A DNA stretch of 64,000 bases from positions 10,736,131 through 10,800,130 of the forward strand of contig OZ059894.1 of the NCBI GenBank assembly GCA_964057225.1, written 5' to 3'. Shown here piece after piece: positions 50,075 to 63,810 of this stretch; positions within the stretch are counted from its first letter, which is position 1; each line of letters starts with the position of its first letter. The notes under the pieces are model-generated. The model did no database searches. It saw only the letters and a program-made list of their open reading frames with translations, and was not told the DNA's origin. The stretch is from Auanema rhodensis. Lineage: Eukaryota > Nematoda > Chromadorea > Rhabditida > Rhabditidae. The position numbers and the translations under genes are program-made.

Positions 50075-50719
50075 AACTACCTACAATAAGAGAATTATTT
50101 GCATTTTAAGATAATAAAGGATAATATTATAATAATTTATACTATTATTAATAGCACATCATGCATTTCACGTTAAGCCTCATTTTACAAAAATATGTAA
50201 ACCAGAAAGAGTTCCAAAAACAACAAAATAAATTGGAAATTTAATCAACAAGGCCGCCCGTTTGTGAAAATCATGTACAGCTAAGTGTCGCTGCAAGACC
50301 TATTGTGTTATAGTCCTTTAATTTCGAAAGGAATAAAGGCTCTGAATTGACACTAACTTATTAAATATAATATGTTTCAATTCTTGGAAAAGAGAAAAGA
50401 AGTATATAAGTATTAATAGAGTATATATATATGAAATGAAATGAAATATGATAGACAACTATCAACAGAAATAATTTTGTTGGTCAGCAAGGTAAATTGT
50501 TAAATTTTATGATATTAAAACTTATATCTATCCATTAATTACACTATATTTTTTACTTTGCCTGTTGTGCTTAAGAATATCTCAAAGCTAATAACGAGCC
50601 CAGCCTAGTCAATTCTCTATTGCAATACCCATGTATTGCCTTCTTTCTCTCGGGAGCTTTTCCCCTCTATCCTTTTCCGGCAACGCACGAACAAGCATCG
50701 ATCTCCAATAGCATAATCA
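50075..50719. other. shared upstream region of two divergent genes
   Basis: 645 bp between the starts of the 139-aa membrane protein (minus) and the CNRIP1-like gene (plus). A GC-richer, pyrimidine-rich stretch at about 50590-50700 directly precedes the plus-strand start. No defined promoter motif seen. Confidence 0.45.
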
Positions 50720-51535
50720 ATGTCAGGCAGTAAAGGCTTTAAGCTTCAAATAGAAATCAGGTTAGTTATTTTTGCTAAAAATGATAGATAATTCAAAATT
50801 CAAAATAGAAATATCATAATACTTTTAAAAATCATTATGTGCACTTGCTGATCACAAACTCGTATATATTAGTATTTATTTTAAAGAAAATAACTGTGAA
50901 AAAAATATTTTGAGGCAGAGAATTGCAATAAAATATTCTTATATTTTGGACATTTCCAGGCATGCAGATTCAGGAGAGCCTGTCTCCTTCAAAGTGGATG
51001 GTGAACGATTTGAAGGAGGAAATCGAACATTGAAATTTGCTGTTGATACTCGCTATAATATTTCATTTGTAACAATGCCAACAGCAGAGTTCCAGTTAGT
51101 TTCATTTCTTTAGTCTTCAGATATATATATATATATATATATGCATATATTATATTATATACCATACATTTGAACTTAATCAACGTTTCAGTACATGTAA
51201 TCTGGCTGGATCAGATATTTCGATTCATAGTGAAGAGTTAAAAAGTGGTAAATACAATGCTCATTGGGATACAAGTGGAATTAATGTTTGCAAAAAAGGA
51301 ATTCGTGAAAACATTATACTAACATTACAGGTATTTTAATTTTTTTTCCACGTGAAAGCTGCAAGATCTAATTTTGTTTAAGGGCCGTTCTGGTATATTA
51401 AAAAAACAAATTCAATGCAAGTTTTACGCAAAAGAAGATTCTCATGTAGATTTTGGACACAAACTTAAAATATTGGAATGGACTTGTGCTAATGAAGAAG
51501 GCAATATAAAAGTGACAGAAGAGAATTATAAGTAA
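50720..51535 (+). CDS. CNRIP1: CB1 cannabinoid receptor-interacting protein 1 (CNRIP1) family
   Basis: Four exons: 50720-50760, 50960-51094, 51192-51330 and 51383-51535, giving 155 aa (human CNRIP1 is 164). The ATG is preceded by an AATAG acceptor-like site 8 nt upstream. Recognised by the opening pattern of an amphipathic strand followed by FKVDGERFEGGNRTLKF, matching the family's y-KVDGqRFgqnRTiKl block, and by the later SGKYNAHWDTSGINVCKKG segment matching the y-GtYDTeGv-p-KsGeR block. The C-terminal beta-strand part (QCKFYAKEDSHVDFGHKLKI) matches the v-vKFYnY-k-dHc-wG region. The protein is cytosolic. Vertebrate CNRIP1 binds the C-terminal tail of the CB1 receptor, but nematodes lack a clear CB1, so the partner here is unknown. 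There is no signal peptide or membrane segment. Confidence 0.85.
51120..51143. repeat. short (TA)n microsatellite
   Basis: AT run inside the second intron of the CNRIP1-like gene. Confidence 0.85.
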
Positions 51536-52898
51536 AATTACTACTTTTGATAATTTTAACTGAAATTAGAAAAACAATAAGCTTTAAAATACTATCAAAC
51601 TAATTTATTCATTACTTTTAGAATCTGTAGTTATAGGATTAATTTTTTTTCTGAAATAAAAAACTTAAGCGTGCATCTAAATAAACTTACTTCATCAGAA
51701 GTGGGATACAAAGAGCATGGCTAGTAATTAAATATTTTCCGATGGTTATTTTTTCATAAACTTGATGTGTCACTGTTTACTTTGAACCTTTTAAAAGTTT
51801 TGTTAGTATACCGGTTGGGTGGGTGTTTGAAATTAAGCAGATTTATGATAAAATATGATAAAACTGGGTAAAAAGTTTATTAACAAGAATATATGTAAAC
51901 AAAATAAGAATATATTTTTTATACTCGGTCACACATATGCATAAACAAATATATGAACAAGGGTGATAAATGAATACAATAACACAATTTTCAACAAAAA
52001 TAAATTATAGAAGAGTCTATTGTTCATCAGTTGGGTTTTCAAGGTTATAGATGGTGAGAACTAATCTACATTAATTCTCACGCAAAAAATAGTGTTGTAC
52101 TCTGATATGTATCGCTGTATAACCTATTAAGCGAAAGAAGGTGTTGGTTTGGATACAAAGTAAACTTCCAGTATCAGCACATCAAGGTTGTATGAATCGA
52201 ATTTCTTAAGAAGTCTTTGAACGTGAAGTCTGATTCCTAAATAATTTTCCATTCGAATATTAGTTTAAATTGTAGTAATACTCTTATATTTAAAAAAAAG
52301 TTTGATAAGTAAATATACTGAGTCAGAACTGACAGTTCCAAAAGTTTTATATTTAAACACATTCTTAATATTTGATGATGACTTTTCGGTTTAGTACGTA
52401 TTTCTCACTTTAAAGCTCTATTTAATCTGCTGCTCATATAATATATCAAGTTTATGAGTAAATAACTGTAGTTCAAAAATGATGATTGAACTATAATTAT
52501 AAAGTTTATGGCATTTTAGTCTATGAAAATTTGAATGCAAGATAAAATTCTACAATACAAGTTCTCCAATTAGCAAGCGAAAAATGCTCTCTTGTCATTA
52601 ATGAATTCTTTGATTTGTTAACACCCCATCGTATCTGAAGCTTTTCTAATTTTCTCAAACATTCTTGGCTTCTGTTATTGACAAAGTTCGATCCGCTGTG
52701 TGTGTGAGAAGTCAAGTTTTCGTTTTCATCTTTATGCCTCCTTGAATCTTGTTATATTTCTCTCTTATTCCTACCCCTTAACCTGTATTCTACCAAAGCT
52801 TTAACGCTGAGTTAGAAAAATCAGTTGTATTCTAACTGATAGAGAAAAAGTGGGAGTGTGAGCTCCTCCTACCAAATTCTAGTCCTCCGCTGGCATGC
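51536..52898. other. intergenic
   Basis: 1.36 kb between two plus-strand genes. No exon or repeat recognised. The last ~150 bp become GC- and pyrimidine-richer toward the TATA box of the next gene. Confidence 0.5.
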
Positions 52899-52908
52899 TA
52901 TATATAAA
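52899..52908 (+). promoter_or_regulatory. TATA box of the Q/N-rich secreted protein gene
   Basis: TATATATAAA, about 50 bp upstream of the ATG at 52960. Spacing suits a transcription start near 52930-52940. An ATTCAG (about 52942-52947) just upstream of the ATG could alternatively be a trans-splice acceptor. Confidence 0.6.
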
Positions 52909-52959
52909 GTCTTTCCTTGTGACTGCTGACGAACTGTTCTATTCAGATCGACCGCGAAA

Positions 52960-55165
52960 ATGAAGATAACTGTATTTCTGTTATTCGGCATTTGTCATAT
53001 TTGCACAACACAACAACGTAAGTTTCCAGAAATATACTTAGGAATAAAACTTTATTGTAGCATGTACATTAAAGTTTTATATTCATCTATATTAACATGT
53101 TCATTAAATAACACCAAATAACAAACATTTTAAATATAATCTCTGTCTCTTTATTTAAGCAAACACATTTCAAGTAGTTTCATCATCTGTGACTCAGATC
53201 TGTTGTAACTTTTACAAAATTTATAATGCAAAGTTAGAACTTCTTATTCACCGAAGAAGAAAGTTCATCTAATTTTTATGTTCTCTATGTTTTGTTGTCA
53301 AGAAAAAGGATGCTTTATTGATTGCAATACTTCAGATTTCTACGGCTCATACTGATATTTTTCATTTCAGTAGTAACACACTTGGTCTAAAACCTTTAAC
53401 TATTCCCTACCTTAACACACCTGAATGTTGAAAAAAACTTCGAACTTATTATATTTTTTACAGTTGGACAAGATAGTAATGGACAATTTATTCAATCTTC
53501 ACAATTTATTTATACTTCATCTAATAGAGACAATCCCTCCTCGAGTAATGTTCAAAACGTAACCCCAGTGTTGAGAGATTCACCATCAGGTGGAAGCAAC
53601 GGAATCTCAACCACATTCCCCCAATATTATGACACAAGCTCACCCTCCGGAATAAATAGCTATTCTTCCTCCTCTTTTTCTTCAACAACTATGCCAACTT
53701 TAATGTATGGAAATCAGCCAGGGTATAGTAATGGGCAGGATCAATCTGGCCAGTTCCAAAACGACCAATATGGCTCTCAACAGCCAGGACAAAATAACCA
53801 ATATTCTCAGCAGGAACAAAACGTAAATGGAGGAAATCAACAATATCAATCCACTAGTAACAATTATCAAAACACAAATTTTGCTTCTACTTCTCCCGGA
53901 CCTCAACAACAATATCAGAATAGCCCAGGAACTCAGCAACAATATCAGAATATTCCTGGATCTCAACAACAGTACCAGAGCAGTCCTGCTCCTCAATCAC
54001 AATATCAAAATGCTCCTGGATCTCAACAGCAATATCAGAATATTCCTGGATCTCAACAACAGTACCAGAGCAGTCCTGCCCCTCAATCACAATACCAAAA
54101 TACTCCTGGATCTCAACAACAGTACCAGGGCAGCCCTTCCCCTCAAGCACAATACCAAAATGCTCCAGGGTCGCAACAACAGTACCAGAATTCTCAAGGT
54201 GGAAACCAGAACCAGTACACCCAATATAACGACCAACCAAATCAGTTTGGTCAAAATTTCAATTCTAATCAGCCGTCGCAAGGAGTTTCAAATGATCAGT
54301 ATGGATATAACAAAGGCAACTACTATGATCAAGGAAACCAAAACTTGAATCAAAATCAAAACTCTGGCCAATTTCCATCAAACACAGCTGGAGCAACAAA
54401 TGGAGTTGATTCAGGTTATAACAAACATATTTAGTCGCAAGAACAAACTTAAAGAATCATATATCATACATATGTAATTTATCAACAAATATCAGCGGCC
54501 TTTGCTACTTAAAATCTAAAAACTATCTTGTTCAACAAGTGACATAAAATTGTTTTAGTGTTTTCTGGGCAAAATACGATGACTGGAAATGGAGGAGTTT
54601 ACACGAGTGGAAGACAGTTTACATATGGAGGTTGTATATACTCTGTAAGTTGAAAGGTGGGCAAAACTAATTATGTTTAAATAATTTAAGAACGGATATG
54701 TTACTGAAAATGGGCAAAGGAGACAAGCTACTCAAGAAGAAATTAATAAAGTAAATCAATATGATCAGCAATGGAATCAATACCAAGTTCAATTCAACAA
54801 AAACGTAAACTTACTGTTATAAATATATTTCAAAAACTATGTTTAGATGAATGAATTCATGAGTAACATCTTCTCAGGGTCGTTTCCCTTTGGTCCTCAA
54901 AAATCTCCACAGGCTCTTCAGGTTCCTGATGTTCCTCAGGTGATTTCTAGTTACCTCATACAGCTTAAATCTATATAATTGCAGGCTCCATGTTTGTGCA
55001 GCCCCCAAGTTTGCAACCCTGGTTCACAGTTCAATTTTCCAAATAGATTATATGACTCTGATCAACAGCAATTCCAGAACAATCAAGTAAGCCTCAATTT
55101 TTAATATTTCCACAATTGATCATTCATTTTAGCCCAACGATCCTTATTATCAGCAAGGAAAATAA
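52960..55165 (+). CDS. secreted Q/N-rich prion-like repeat protein
   Basis: Seven exons: 52960-53017, 53464-54414, 54559-54644, 54691-54804, 54847-54939, 54985-55086 and 55133-55165, giving 478 aa. The start opens a signal peptide (MKITVFLLFGICHICTTQQ) behind a good TATA box. Residues about 20-160 are Ser/Gln/Asn/Tyr-rich. Residues 163-262 are ten tandem 10-aa repeats of the type PGSQQQYQN with S/I/A/T. Then comes more Q/N/Y-rich sequence, and a C-terminal part with a YGGCIYSNGYVT motif and a Cys cluster (CLCSPQVCNPG). Exon 2 would run into a stop at 54432 if its donor at 54415 were skipped; splicing in phase to exon 3 is preferred because five further exons stay open. The composition suggests an extracellular, possibly cuticular or pharyngeal-lining, aggregation-prone protein; the family is not identified. 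It converges with the threonine dehydrogenase gene. Confidence 0.8.
53892..54191 (+). repeat. 30-bp coding minisatellite, ten units
   Basis: Ten tandem 30-bp units encoding 10-aa repeats. A three-unit block (IPG.., SPA.., xPG..) is itself repeated, so recent slippage or unequal exchange occurred at two scales. Confidence 0.9.
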
Positions 55166-55530
55166 TTTGAAGCTTTAATAATATGTCAAGGCTAAAACAT
55201 TGCTTCGCCGAATAATGATCTACAAAAACATTATATATATATTGCCCATATGGATGAATTGTTCTATTGATATCCTAATATTTTATAATTCATAAAAAAA
55301 CGTTATATATTCTATTATTCAAGTGGTATGATTTAAACTAAACGTGTAAAGAACAATTGAGATTCATACACAAGACAAACAGTTTTGAAATCGTATGGGT
55401 TTATTGGATTAAACTGTTTGATAAAACTTAAATTATCTGCACTCTGAGCTCAAATTATTCAGACTTTAAAAAATCATAAAACGTTTATTAAAACATATTT
55501 TATGTTTAAGTTCTGTTTTATACATGAATA

Positions 55531-57395
<1,865 letters not shown>

Positions 57396-57847
57396 ATTCT
57401 GAATTATATTATATATTTAGGAAATATTTATATGTAATAGAAATAAAGAAAAATATAAGCGGAGTCTCATAGTTGCACGAAACTACCAAGAATTACTTTC
57501 TAATGAACAATCTGTGAATTTTCGTACACGAGTACAATATAAAAGGAGATACTATGAGAAATTAACGTATATTCATAACAGAGATAGAAGATGAAATGAA
57601 TATTCTGGGCTGAATGTCACCTGAGTTCAGCAATATGATCAGATATCATTTTACGTAACAGCATGCTTCTTTTTTTTACGCAAAACCTTGACAAGCACAT
57701 TCGAGCCTTGAAACTTCTGTTTCAACGAAAAGCTAAGCAAAATGAACCAAGGAGATGGAAACAAAATGTGTCAAGTAGATTATAGCATGTTGCATATACG
57801 CTATCTATACATGACGGTCCAAAGATGGACTGTAATACTGAACAGTG

Positions 57848-57880
57848 TCGACGACGACGAAGACGAAGACGACGAAGCGT
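57848..57880. repeat. (GAC/GAA)n trinucleotide tract
   Basis: Imperfect run of gac, gaa and gacgac units of about 33 bp. Confidence 0.8.
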
Positions 57881-58541
57881 GGGAGGAGAGAAGATGATGA
57901 TGTAATGATCAGAATAGAGCGGAACATGTATTTCTCTTCATTCTTCATTGTCAATCCTCTTTATCAGTTACAGAATCTCTTGGATTGTGAAAAAAGTTTT
58001 AGTTTAAAAGGTTAAAGCATTTTTCTTGCAAAGAAACCCAATTAATTATTTTCGAATGAAAACGAGCATTTCTTCCGATACTCTTCCAAAGCAACATCCT
58101 ACTAAATGAAATATTGGGAATTATTAAATATTTTCATGTTATAATCTTAAAATTCACAATTTTTGAAATTCCATTGTCTTTAAACATTAATAAATTCGTT
58201 AAATTTAAAATGATTCAATGATCACGAGGTAAAATAAGCACATGGTGTATAGGTTTTGTTGAACTTACGATCTTTAGAATTGAATTGATCATCTTATGGA
58301 TTTGAAGAAAAATGTGTAATAAAGCTGGTTTGTCTTTGGACATACTCTTGATCAACATCTATGTACGAATATATGTATGTTGTGACTAATAGGTTATTTG
58401 ATACACATATCTATATGTATTTATGTACATAAATATCTTTCAAAAAGCGATAATTTATTAGAAAATTTTAATTTTAACTTGAAATGTTGTTTTCCTTAGA
58501 ACTGGCACGAATTATGCAATACATATACATGCCATCTCAAG

Positions 58542-58604
58542 TAATCAATAAGTCGGTATTATCTGTAAGCTGAAAATTTGATAGTTTTATCGATTTTATT
58601 CAAA
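58542..58604. repeat. dispersed repeat, copy 2
   Basis: Matches 10884-10950 with about ten differences, in the same orientation. Confidence 0.55.
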
Positions 58605-59412
58605 CTTCTGACCAATTTTCAATTAATTCCACTTGTGTAAACATCTAACAATCTAAGAATTTAATTTTAAAAAATAGCTATAATAAACAAATTTTAACAA
58701 ATTTATTTAGTTTATAGATATGAAATGCCCAACTATAATATATATGTAGTTGATTATATGATGGATATGAAATGAGTATTTCATATCATTCAGAACTATC
58801 AAGGTCAATCAAAATTCATTACAGCAGCTTTATTTGAAGAAGACAAACTGTACGAGTACAGCTTAGGTACAATTGAAATGGAGACAGTTCTGAAAATGAA
58901 TAAATCAAAAAAAAAAGAAAATCAACGCATTATGATTACACAGTTTCATTAAAATTGGTTTTCTTAAAAGGTGTAAAAGCTTTCAAATATTCTTCATATT
59001 CTTATATTCTTGAATTGAGAAAACGTAAAAGAATTTAGTTATCACTATAATAAAAAATATATTTTTATAAACAAATAAATGTTGGAAGCGTAGTATGAAT
59101 GCATAAGATATGCACGTGCATGTACTAAAAAAATAAGAAAAAACTGAATCTCAATGTTTTAGTTAAAATTATATTTTGTTCAGAAGATTAGGAATAAATT
59201 TGAAATATCAGAAGTAAATCAAAACAATCATTAACTCAATCATATGGCGTCATATGGTTACATATGTTCTTATCGCACAATACTGAGAACATTATCAGAA
59301 GGGGGTTCCACCCGCATTATTCAAACCCTTCTCATCCTAGTTTGTATGTTCATTATGAATTCTCTGTTAAACTTATTTTTGAATTTTGAAGTACATAAGT
59401 GATGTTATGTAA

Positions 59413-59423
59413 TCTTATTTCAG
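59413..59423 (+). promoter_or_regulatory. probable spliced-leader acceptor of the protease gene
   Basis: An atcttatttcag-type acceptor ends 8 nt before the ATG at 59432, with no upstream in-frame exon visible. This is the usual arrangement for nematode trans-splicing. Confidence 0.5.
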
Positions 59424-59431
59424 AACCAACA

Positions 59432-61228
59432 ATGCTTAGAGCTTTTCTTATCCTACTTCTTCTACACAGCTGTTTAGCTGTTCAGTTACCAATTTCGTAT
59501 GTTTTAAGAGTAATTTTACATTAAAAAACATACTCTTCTAGTTATACTCCTTCTCTTAAGTTGAAACTTTATATGGAAGGAAAGTTAGAAGAATATTTGA
59601 AAGAGAAAGCAATATATCGTGCGCGAACAAGTAATGATAATAAAGGAACAACCACCGTTGTTGACTATGAAGATATGGCTTATATGGGTTGGACTAAACA
59701 AAAAGGAAATGTTCATTAGCTATCTGTTATAGTTCGAATTACTTTGGGTACTCCTGCTCAAAACTTTGTGAATTTTATTGATACAGCTTCTGCTAATCTG
59801 TGGGTTCCGGACATTCTTTGCGCAACTGGCAAACAATCTACCTGTGGTACATATTGTAAAAAAGTAAATTAAACTATTTGTTTTATTAATAATTATTGTT
59901 AATTTAGACTCCTTTTGAAACATGTAAAACTTTCTGTGATGCTAGATGTTGTACACCGAATATTGCTTCTAACCTCGCGTAAGTGATAAAATCTAAATAT
60001 TTGATCTTAGTTAGGATCACTTTGAAAATATTTCAGAACAAATGGATGCCAAGCCAAACATCGTTTCAATTCTTCCGCCTCTACCAGTTATGTAGCACAA
60101 CAAGGAAAATTTGATATAACTTATCAAACTGGAGATGTGTCTGGTTCTTTGGGTTCCGATACTTTCTGTGTTTGTTATACTTAATTTTAATTTCGGTTAC
60201 ATTTGAATTGTAGTTCTTTAACACCACAATATGTGCACCTAAACAGGTTTTTGGACAAGCTAAATCAATCGGAGCAGACTTCGCCAAGCAACCAATCGAT
60301 GGTAGTGGAAACAGTTTCTAAATCTAATGAAATATCAAAATTTAGGTATCATTGGACTTGGATGGCCTTCACTAGCTGTGAACTCCATTGAGCCACCAAT
60401 GAATAATATCATAAGAAACGGTAACCTAAACAAGGTAAAGTGTTGACTTTTTGTGTGCATAATACTTGAGCTTTAGCCACTTTTCGTGGTGCATATGGCA
60501 GGAATTGGACCAACTTCTACAATAAATGGAGGAACATTCACGATCGGAGACTTGGATACTACTAACTGTGATACGGTGAACTGGATTCCACTTACTCAAA
60601 AGTCATTTTGGCAATTCAAGCTTGATAAGTATATTTGTTTTCTTCAAAATCAAAGTTTTAATTACTTTTTTAGAATAAATGTTGGGGATTCATATTCAAA
60701 GAGCATCACCGGAGGTTGGCAGGCCATTTCGGATACTGCTTCGACTTTTATTGGTGGACCACTCAGCATTGTTAATAGCATCGCAAATGCGTAAGTTTTA
60801 TCTAAAAAAAACTTGTGATAATAATTAGGAAAAATAATTAAAATCAATTTTAGTGTTGGTGCCAAGTATTACCCTGAGTTCGAAGCGTACTTTATTGATT
60901 GTCAAGCAAAGCCGGCTCCTATTACATTCACTATCAACGGAGTCCAGTATGATATCAACCCCAAAAATTATATTATCTCAGTATGACTCCGTTATATTTT
61001 ATTTTAACTAAAATACAAATGTAGGTTGGTCCTGGACCATGCATGCTTGCATTCTTCCCTAATCAAGCCGGAGGTTTCTATCCATCATGGATGTTGGGTC
61101 CTCCATTAATTCGTGAATATTGCCAGGTTTTCTATATATATATACAACAACTAATTGATATTTATACTTAGGTATATGATTATGGGAATGCACAACTTGG
61201 AATGGCAAAGGTGATCGCCAAACAATAA
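59432..61228 (+). CDS. pepsin-like aspartyl protease homologue with DTA in both active-site motifs
   Basis: Twelve exons: 59432-59496, 59542-59687, 59733-59863, 59908-59978, 60037-60169, 60214-60301, 60346-60434, 60477-60628, 60674-60790, 60854-60980, 61025-61126 and 61172-61228, giving 425 aa. Signal peptide MLRAFLILLLLHSCLA, a propeptide, then the mature A1-family fold: ITLGTPAQNF, first catalytic loop IDTASANLWVPD (Asp87), several Cys pairs, DITYQTGDVSGSLGSDTF (flap region), GIIGLGWP, second loop AISDTASTFIGGP (Asp312), and a C-terminal GPPLIREYCQVYDYGNAQLGMAK typical of the family. Both catalytic triplets read Asp-Thr-Ala where active members have Asp-Thr-Gly, so the enzyme may be altered or inactive. 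The 45-nt intron 59688-59732 has a weak GTTGGA donor but is required: it removes an in-frame TAG and restores the spacing to ITLGTP. The stop codon overlaps an AATAAA signal. Confidence 0.88.
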
Positions 61229-61697
61229 AAAGACCATCCAATTCTTTAAATGAGTTAAATGTTAATAAATCAGAATGATATAAACATAATAAATGTTAAT
61301 TAAATGATAATAAATTATGTTCAAATAAAACTTCTTCTCTCAAACTATCAGACAAAACAAGTGTTTAGTTTTTTGCTAGTTTTCATTCGTACATTTCTTC
61401 AAAAAAATATAATCTATGTTTACAGAGTTGAGTAAGGGGGTCCTTCTCAATGATGAGATAATCTTCATCATTTGATGCTATCTTTTAAGCATTTTCTTTT
61501 GTATCATTCTCTACTTCTCATTTTTTCCCTTATATTTCAATGTGCACTACATTGAATCTATTAAAATATTTATAAGAGCTATCTTTGGTTTCCTTACTTG
61601 GAGAGCAAGCCATGAAATTGTAAAATGGGTTGAATCACCTTCATTTTATATAAAGATAAGAAATAAACTTGTGCTCAGTTTATGAACATCTGAAACC
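61229..61697. other. intergenic between two plus-strand genes
   Basis: 469 bp, AT-rich, with several AATAAA-like words just after the protease stop. No intercistronic operon signature recognised. Confidence 0.45.
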
Positions 61698-62895
61698 ATG
61701 GCTATGTATTATGTAAGAAGAGCTTTCAGGTAATTTTTATAATATTTTAATTATATAAACTAAATTAAGAACAGAGTCAACAAATTTTATATATTACAAA
61801 GTATTACTGTATATGTTTTTCAGAGTTGTCGATTGCACACGCTATATGGGCTTGCCCACAAGAGTAAGTTTTGATTTCATTCTTCTTAAATATATAAGTA
61901 TATTCCTTAAAGACTGCTTGCATCGTATTAACACTCATTGTAACGGCATTAAATCTATTCGCACTTTATTTCCTACCTGCTGTAGTTTGTATGTTTAAAA
62001 ATGTAATTATTTGAGTTAGAATAATATTATATTTACAGATGTTATCTTAATGATTTATGCTGGAATTATTGGATTACTAGGCCTTATAGCCTCTGTTACA
62101 AGCATTACTTTTATTACAACTTTATGTATAATTGGTCAAGTGAGTCAAAACAGTAATCATGCCGCTTTTTGCGTATCTAACCTCCACAGGCCTTCAATCA
62201 TATTGGTATTAGGGTCTCGGGATCAGTGAAGTAATACCTATGATTCACTGTTAAATGCTTAGATTGTTGTAAAATACTATCGATTTCCCATATGATCTCC
62301 AACATCACTCACTATGGTACTTTCGCGTTAAATACACTTAATAATGAGAGCTGTTCAAAGGTTCTGCAGTTCTATCAGAAATATCATAAAAAAGCAATCT
62401 CCTGTTTCCTTACATACACACAATCTACGGCTGTTTTGCAAGATCTCATTCCTAACTCATCTTAACAGAACTTGACAGTAGTGTACTACTTGTTCCATGA
62501 GTATATGAAAAGAATGAACTTGATATAAGATTATTTTGAACCTAAAATGTTGCGGTTGCTAATATTCAGATTTTAACTTTATAACTTTGAAGAAATGTTT
62601 CATTTTTAATTAAAATTTCCCTTTTACAGTCTTTTATGGTACATCCTCACTTATTTCGAGCAACAGAAAAACTCATTTGTCATGTACATGGGTCACATTA
62701 TTTACTTTCAGGGATTATATCCTTCTTTTGCAATGACATCAGCTTTAGTACGAAGTTGTTCTTTTTTTTAATTGACGGGAAGGGAAGCGGAATATTAGAA
62801 AGTAAGGAAAGGAAGTGGAATGGTAGAAATTATGCGCCTGACGGCAAATGGGGCGGGTACAGTTACGGAAAAAGAACCGTAATCATACATTAGAA

Positions 62896-62965
<70 letters not shown>

Positions 62966-63810
62966 CTCTAGTTACTAAGAAGTAAAACATATTTTAACCT
63001 TTCCAAAATAATTTTGAATATTCATTTAGAAATTAGAAACATGAACACAAGAAATTAATATTTATATTTTCAATAATTATTTTAAATTTTGATTCAGGCA
63101 TTAATGATTATTCCTTTATTGATACTGATGGGATATACAGGATTCGTTGCAAATGACTTTAATTGTGATTTTTTTTCGCATTATAATTATCATATTATAA
63201 TGAATAAGGATTATCCTATCGACCCATGTCCTTCTTATTACACTCAATATGAATGCGACTTATGTTTGAATTTCAGTATGTTTGGAACTTCTTTTCATTT
63301 AAAATGTTTCTAACATTTTTTTCTTCCAGGTGACGGGTGGTTGTGGGGTTGTTTCGCTGGAGCATGTTTGGCTATTATATTTGGGGCTATCACTAATACA
63401 GGATATAATAAGCTACGATTACTTCAATCTGGCAATCACACAGTGTACATATATTCTCATAATATCTTATTTTTAAACTCTTAATTATGTGTCATTCAAT
63501 ATTTCCTAATTTGGATTTGCAGATCTCGACCTACCAATGGATACAGAATTGAAACTGTAGCTACTCAACCTATAGTTTATCACCAACCCACAACTACAGT
63601 ATACACAACAACAGCTGCTTATCCAACGATGGTCACCCCAAATCCAATTATTACGGTAATTGCTACATACATTAACAAATAATTTATTGAATATTTTAGC
63701 AACAAGTTCCACCACCATATGAACCACGACAGACAAATATATATCCACCGGTGCCAGATCAGAGCTTGTACAATCAACCACCACAAAATCCTACCTATCA
63801 AAACCAATAA
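61698..63810 (+). CDS. four-pass membrane protein with PPPY tail
   Basis: Eight exons: 61698-61729, 61824-61863, 61913-61988, 62039-62139, 63098-63275, 63330-63444, 63523-63655 and 63700-63810, giving 261 aa with all phases matching. Membrane segments are at about 25-49 (TACIVLTLIVTALNLFALYF), 50-67, 72-101 and 145-165. Between the third and fourth lies an extracellular-type loop with cysteines (NCDFF, DPCPSYY, ECDLCLNF). The C-terminal ~85 residues are Pro/Thr/Gln/Tyr-rich and cytosolic by prediction, with PPPY at 229-232, a WW-domain (Nedd4-type ligase) binding motif. The topology is tetraspan-like, but the CCG signature of true tetraspanins is absent, so the family is unassigned. Intron 4 (62140-63097) is unusually long and holds an AT microsatellite. 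The stop codon overlaps AATAAA. Confidence 0.82.
62898..62963. repeat. (TA)n microsatellite
   Basis: About 64 bp of AT dinucleotide in the long intron of the four-pass membrane protein gene. Confidence 0.95.

Larger units (their letters stand above)
57396..59420. other. intergenic between divergent genes
   Basis: 2 kb upstream of both threonine dehydrogenase (minus) and the aspartyl protease (plus). It holds a GAC/GAA-rich microsatellite (57848-57880) and copy 2 of a dispersed repeat (58542-58604). No exon recognised. Confidence 0.5.

Noticed and set aside
59717-59719. in-frame TAG making the aspartyl protease a pseudogene
   Set aside because: A 45-nt intron with matching phase removes it and restores the family spacing.
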